Of a stretch of DNA of 64,000 nucleotides, positions 58,866 to 64,000 are shown piece by piece. This DNA is from Ottelia alismoides (Eukaryota > Streptophyta > Magnoliopsida > Alismatales > Hydrocharitaceae). How positions within the stretch are numbered: the first letter of the stretch is position 1; each line of letters opens with the position of its first letter. The notes beneath the pieces are model-generated. The model was not told the DNA's origin. It made no database searches and saw only the letters and a list, made by a program, of their open reading frames with translations. Location: positions 62,001-126,000 of the forward strand of contig JAZKJV010007243.1 in assembly GCA_037367405.1 (NCBI GenBank). The letters run 5' to 3'. The translations under genes and the position numbers were made by a program.

Positions 58866-60575
58866 CCTTCATTAAACCCACTCAATGTTATATTCAATTA
58901 TAACCAGTAAAATATCTTGGATTGGACTCATGATCCAGATATTGTACTTGCAATTGGACACATAATGTATGTGGTTGAAATGTGCAAGTTTCCTCAACAT
59001 AATGAGGAATGACAATTAAATAAGACAATAAGACATCACCTTAGGGTTTGTATGTCTCTATGTTCTTGATCTTCCATCGAATGTACTTTAGAAGTGACAT
59101 GTCGATGGTGATCGTAATTGTCGAATAATCCTTATAAAATAAAAGAACATATTTTGGCATACATATGTGCTCGAGACATTTAATCTTGAATGACATGGTT
59201 CTCTGCATTATGTAGAATGGTAGCTCGAAAGAGATGATGTATTCAAAATGTTTGAATACCTACCTGAACCTAAATCTCTAAGAGTTAAGATGCATGTAGA
59301 TATGATGAGTGTCATCATTCTGCTGTCTATACTCTAGTCATTCATGAAGCTTCATAATATTTATATTGTATGAATTAAATAAAGCATGTATAAATGTTGA
59401 AGTTCTCTTATATTGAAATCTTTTGAGTTCAACATAAGAGATTCTTTGTCTTGAACAATGGTTGTTTATAGAAGAAGAGAGCACAGTGGAAGCATGGATC
59501 TGACCCGAGTAAGAAGGAAAGTCAAAGAGTTGACCTACTTCTGTGACTTCGATATGACATCCAAAGAGTTGGTTGAATGCCAATACTGCAATAAGTTGAT
59601 GTGTTGATAGTATGACTATCAAATCTGTCTAAAACCCTTAGTGAAGGACTCAGATAGATCATCAAAATAATCTACATATAATCATTGACTCTGACTTTCT
59701 TATTTCATAAGATAAAGTCTGACAATTGTATCTCAATCTTTTAATGACATTTGCAATTGGTTGCATATATATGTTAGAACATTAGAAATTTGATCTTAAG
59801 GTTTAGTAGTCATCTACATGGATATTGTTGTAATTATTGCAGCAATCTCTATTGGATAAATGGACTTCATATTCTCAGTGGGAGAGCCCTTAGTCTTGGA
59901 GTATGTCTCTATGACCTAGATAATAGAGTACACTCATTGTTTGTTTCTAAATGTTGGAAATAAACATGAATTCTGGAATAAACCTATTATAATGAGTTAT
60001 GATGGATATATTTCAGATAGTAATCTAACATCTAGTGGACTCCACAAAATTAGAAAAACTAATGAATGGTTCATTAAGATTTCTAATACTGAAAATAAAA
60101 CCTTATAAGATCATAACGAGTATGAAGATCATTTGACAATGATCTGGCATCAAACCTTGGACATTTGTCTGTTGATTTGATCAATAGACTAGTAAGATAT
60201 GAAACTTTAGAATGTCTAAAATTTCAAATCTTACATACTTGTGAATATTGTATTCAAAGTAAAATGTCCAATATGCCCTTCTCTGGGAATGGTGTTAGAT
60301 GTCGAGGTATTCAAGATCTCATACATATTGATGTATGTAGATCATCTATATCATAATAAACATTATGGATATGTGATATCTATTGATGATTATGTATGAT
60401 ATGAGTTTTCTTCTCTTCACCTGAGAAACCTTTGAAATGTTCAAAGATTTCATAATTTTGATTTAGAACCAAAGTTTGAAGAAAGATGAAATGAATTTGA
60501 TCTAACCTAGGTAGCTTGTACCTGTTAGATAAAATTCAAAGAATACCTTATAGAGATATGAATATCATTTCTATC
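58866..60575 (+). pseudogene. Decayed copia gag and partial pol of B element at 54718
   Basis: Similarity to copy 2 gag starts at about 58866, without start codons, and continues with many stops to about 59600. Protease-region similarity is weak. Pre-integrase and integrase start are recognisable (MIWHQ at 60139, then HTCEYCIQSKMSNMPF, DLIHIDVCRSS at 60165-60356). An in-frame TAA lies at 60106-60108 and a one-base deletion follows within LGHL-like sequence. Both are shared with the minus-strand element. The element stops at about 60575 inside integrase; RT, RNase H, PPT and 3' LTR are missing. Confidence 0.82.
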
Positions 60576-60579
60576 TCAC

Positions 60580-60734
60580 TCCTCCAGGGGTCATGAATAC
60601 CTTTGTCAACGGGTCAACAATGACCCTTATCGCATCATGCCCTCCAGGGGTACGTGGTAATGATGTGACAAAAGCGATGAAGATGCTCTCCCATTTCCAT
60701 ACCGAGATGGGAAGAGGTTGCAGTAAGCCAGGAG
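60580..60734 (-). pseudogene. Ty3/gypsy integrase fragment (about 155 bp)
   Basis: On the minus strand it reads GLLQPLPISVWKWESIFIAF, then VTSLPRTPGGHDAIRVIVDP and LTKVFMTPGG. This is the start of a gypsy integrase catalytic core (the family pattern is W-x-W-x-x-I-x-MDFV...LPRT...IWVIVDRLTK). The first catalytic Asp of the DFV motif is replaced by Ala (IAF). It is wedged between the broken copia integrase and the TG of the next B LTR. No other piece of its parent is in the window. The wording suggests a chromovirus-type element rather than Athila. Confidence 0.85.
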
Positions 60735-63269
60735 TGTTGGACATGTGAGCCCACGGCGAGCCATTATGCAATAAATGTTATTGCACATATCATTCCCTGA
60801 TCTGAAATGAAGAATAAATAATTTGCATAATAGGTCCCTCCGTACAATTAGGGTTATGTACCATGGCTATCCTAATGGTCATACAGTTGTTGATTCAATT
60901 ATTGAATCATAGAGGCTGGTGCTTGGATGAATATCTAAAGAGTTAGATTGAGGACTCATCAAGCACCGTCAAATGATTGTTAAGATGTGATCTCCAGCCT
61001 GAGTAGGAGATGGCAATCCTTTCTCACATAGGCTGATATCTGACCGACCTCTTGATGCAGGTCCTCTGCATAGGAATAGAGATTCGGAGGTGTCAGATTA
61101 GTTAGGTCAAAGAGTTGACTTAACGAGATCGAGATAACCTAATTCCTATGTTGAATGCTGTCACAGCATAGGCACGCATCCTCTGACCGGAGACAGATGT
61201 ATTGCTATATGTCTGAGTATGTACATTTGGCAGACCAATAGGTTGATGACCTAACCAAGGTTTATACACCGGCACGCTGGTGTGCATATAAGGGCATATG
61301 AGTAATACGATCTCTCAAAGGGATCATACAGGTTCACTACTGAACCGGAAGACATGAGCTCACTCATGAGATATTGGGAAGAATCAAATTCCGTGCACGG
61401 TCGTCTCACTTTAGAAGCTTGACTGAATTTGTAGGTTTGATATATACTTTTGGAAAGTATATGATCAAGACCTAGGTATGATATATGCTTTTGGAAAGTA
61501 TATGATCGATACCAACTCCCAATGATCAAATGAGAAACTTAGTGATCAAACCCTGAAGAAGACAGTGTAAAATTGATCTTGATCTTCGGGTTGACCATGG
61601 GTCTTCCAGTATGCAGGATGTACAGGTATTGGGAATACCTGAAGGGTGATGTGATCATAAACGATTGTATATCCATGATGCTTCCATTCCGAGGGAGTGA
61701 TGAAACAGGTCTGGATTTTAGTGACTCCTTTCAGCAGAGAAGCAATCCGATCTTAGTCCAAGTGTTGGACATTGATCTGAATGAGATTCAGATTCAAAGA
61801 GAAGATTGGATTTGCGGTCTTGATTTAATCAAGCATCTGTGGGAGGTTCGTAAGATCTGGATTTGAGATAAGATCTCAATATCCAAGTCACTATACATGG
61901 AATAATACAATCACCCTGTCCTTATCTCCAAGTATCTGCGGAGAAAGCACATTATTCTTGAAAGGGTTCAAGAATAATTCTTTTGATGATTTATCCAAGC
62001 AAGGACTTGATGATTAAATGAGATTTAATTATCAAGCTTAAATATGAATATGATTCATATTGTGAAAATGATTATCTAAGATAATTAAATGGGATTTAAT
62101 TATCAAGGATTAAGAGAATGTGGATAACACTATCCATGATATATGTGTATATGATTTATAATATACATATATAAGAGAGAGAATCTATGTAAATAGCATT
62201 TGTTAATTAATTGTGTGGATTGGATTCACATTAATTAATTAATTGGAAATGTAATTTACAAATTACTTTGGGTTGTGAATATGATTCACATAATATTCAA
62301 TGGCATGATTGAAATACTCACAAATTAATTTGGAATTAATTTGGTGAATAATTTTGTGATAATTGTTATTGCGAAATTAATTAAGAAATAATAAGATAAA
62401 TAAAAAGGAGGCAAATTAACCACCTAAATAAGAGGTGGCGCCACCTATGACTCATTCATAGGTGACGCCCCCTATGATTTAGGGAGGTTAGTTGACTCCC
62501 TTTTTGTTGTCACATTATCTCTTAAATAGTTAAATTAAATTATGTTGATAATATTGCAACATATTTTAATTTAAATAAATGTTGTTGGTTTTAACCAACA
62601 ACAATCATAGCCATTGATTTAGCATGGACCAAGCATAGCCCTTGGATCCATGTGTCCCATGGATTGAGATCCATTGGATCCTAAACTAATATAAAAGGAG
62701 GGCTAGGGTAGCCTTCCATGGTACATCATTAAGAGTTGTACAAGGTGACAACTCTCTCCCTCTCTCTTTCTCATTCTCGCCCTCTCTCTCTTTCTCTTCT
62801 CCATTAAGTGGCCGTCCACTTTGTATTGAGAAAGGAGAGACTCTCGGCTTCTTCTTCGATGACTCGTGGATCTCCATCTTCTTTGGAGTTTCTTACTCTA
62901 AAGGAAGACGACGGATTTCGTTTGACGAAATCGGGGGAGCCATCGCTTGGATCTTCATCGAGGATTGCGGGAAGGAACGTGACTCATCATCGCGCCCGCA
63001 AGTGCGTTCTTCGTGGATCGGACTTAAGATAGGAGGATCTCTACTTTGGGATCTCGCGATCACAACCACGCTTCAAGAGGTATTCCTTGTACTTTGTGGT
63101 TTGATGAAACGATCCGAGAAGTGTTCTCGTGATCATGTGGTTTCATCTTTAAAGTTAAAAAATTTTAATTTCCGCTGGATCTAGCATCTAGTACGACTAG
63201 TTTCTCCGATTGCATACGATGCGATCGACACGCTTCCGTGATGCGCTTAAGGATTTTCAATATCCTTCA
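60735..63269 (+). repeat. B-type copia LTR, plus strand, 5' LTR of an element leaving the window
   Basis: This 2535-bp LTR has TG...CA ends and is followed by PBS and leader, so it is a 5' LTR. Hairpin at 62437-62469, TATA-like box at 62692-62700, R/U5 frame at 62808-63032. By eye it is about 97 percent identical to the LTR at 54718 over the first 350 bp. Expected target duplicate AGGAG (60730-60734) at the far end, outside the window. Confidence 0.9.
62437..62469. other. LTR hairpin with compensatory change
   Basis: GGCGCCACCTATGA, loop CTCAT, TCATAGGTGACGCC. One stem pair is T-A where the other copies have C-G, and one position is mismatched. Confidence 0.75.
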
Positions 63270-63271
63270 AG

Positions 63272-63284
63272 TGGTATCAGAGCC
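63272..63284 (+). other. Primer-binding site of B element at 60735
   Basis: TGGTATCAGAGCC two bases after LTR end CTTCA at 63269. Confidence 0.9.
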
Positions 63285-64000
63285 AGGTTGAATAAGGTTT
63301 TGGATATGATCCATACACCTTAGACGATTTGGTTCTTGAAAGGGTTGCGAAATTTTTACTGCATTTCAATTTTCGCACCTCTGTCTAATTGAATTTTTCC
63401 GTACTGTTTAAAATGTTTAAACACGAAATTTTCAATTGGTTTTTTGTTCCCCATTAAACAAGGAAACCATAGGACTTGAGTTTACTAAATTTGGACTTTA
63501 TTTGCTCAAGATATGGCTTTTTGAATATGCCTATATTCACTGTTGCGGGAACTGCGGATTTGAACGTGATTAATGAGATAATTACGGTTTTAATCCGCCT
63601 TGAAATACGTGAATTATCACTTGGGTTCTTTAATAAATCAAATAGGCAATCTTTGGAAACTGAGTTTGCATTTTTTGGATTTAAGTTGATCAAGATAAGT
63701 TAATTTTAGTGATTGGGGGTCACTGCTGGAAATTAACAATTTTGATCTTGAACCTTGTGATATGTCATTCAATTATCATGATGAAAATTAATTGTTAATT
63801 TTCTGGAATAATTAGTGATAAATATTTGTGAAATATTTAAAGAAATAATTATTTCATTGAATGACACTTGCCTAAACCACAATGATGAGATATTAGATCT
63901 TGATCATTGGTTCATCAACAAGCATTGCCTTCATGAAAACTATAGTTTATCCTACAATTGTTGTAGGACAACTTTTACATGAAAACCCCTTTTTTGCTTG
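63285..64000 (+). other. Start of leader of B element, cut by window end
   Basis: Aligns with 57070-57790 and, reversed, with 13540-14250. AT-rich, with small frames only. Confidence 0.8.

Overview
This is an AT-rich stretch of plant nuclear DNA made almost entirely of nested, rearranged and inactivated LTR retrotransposons. I found no intact host gene, tRNA, rRNA or CRISPR array. The plant assignment rests on three things: Ty1/copia elements with a TGGTATCAGAGCC primer-binding site, a Ty3/gypsy Athila/Tat-type protease and reverse transcriptase, and Tat-like elements with a tRNA-Asp-type primer-binding site. The species cannot be told. The density of nesting fits gene-poor, pericentromere-like heterochromatin.

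Layout. 1-1906: reverse-strand copia LTR (subfamily B), running off the left edge, next to a fragment of an older copia LTR (subfamily A). 2045-4840: A-type pol pseudogene (copy 1), then its 3' LTR (4841-17848). That LTR is split by a complete B element on the minus strand (6323-16742, target-site duplication TTTAT). 17849-19254: unassigned. 19255-21060: broken Athila-like protease and RT, fused to the leader of copia A copy 2 (21062-26377: leader, gag, pol). Copy 2's downstream LTR is split at 26800/50612 by a 23.8-kb minus-strand Tat/Athila-like block (TSD CTTAA) with the order LTR, internal stub, partial LTR, internal 1, LTR, internal 2, LTR. 50612-54717: the A-type array resumes as LTR fragment, pol copy 3, LTR fragment, pol copy 4 (cut short). 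54718-60575: B element, plus strand, with 5' LTR, PBS, leader, decayed gag and part of pol. 60580-60734: reverse-strand gypsy integrase fragment. 60735-64000: a further B LTR, PBS and leader, leaving the window.

How the parts relate. At least four layers are readable: A-type copia is oldest; B copia and the Tat-like block are inserted into it; some of these were then duplicated or deleted. No pol gene looks functional. Two B copies share the same nonsense codon and the same frameshift yet keep good LTR ends, PBS and (in one) PPT and TSD. This suggests B moved in trans after its own pol was lost. The Tat-like internal regions keep a gag/protease-like reading frame but no recognisable RT or integrase, so they too look non-autonomous. 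All element boundaries were read by eye; identity estimates are approximate.
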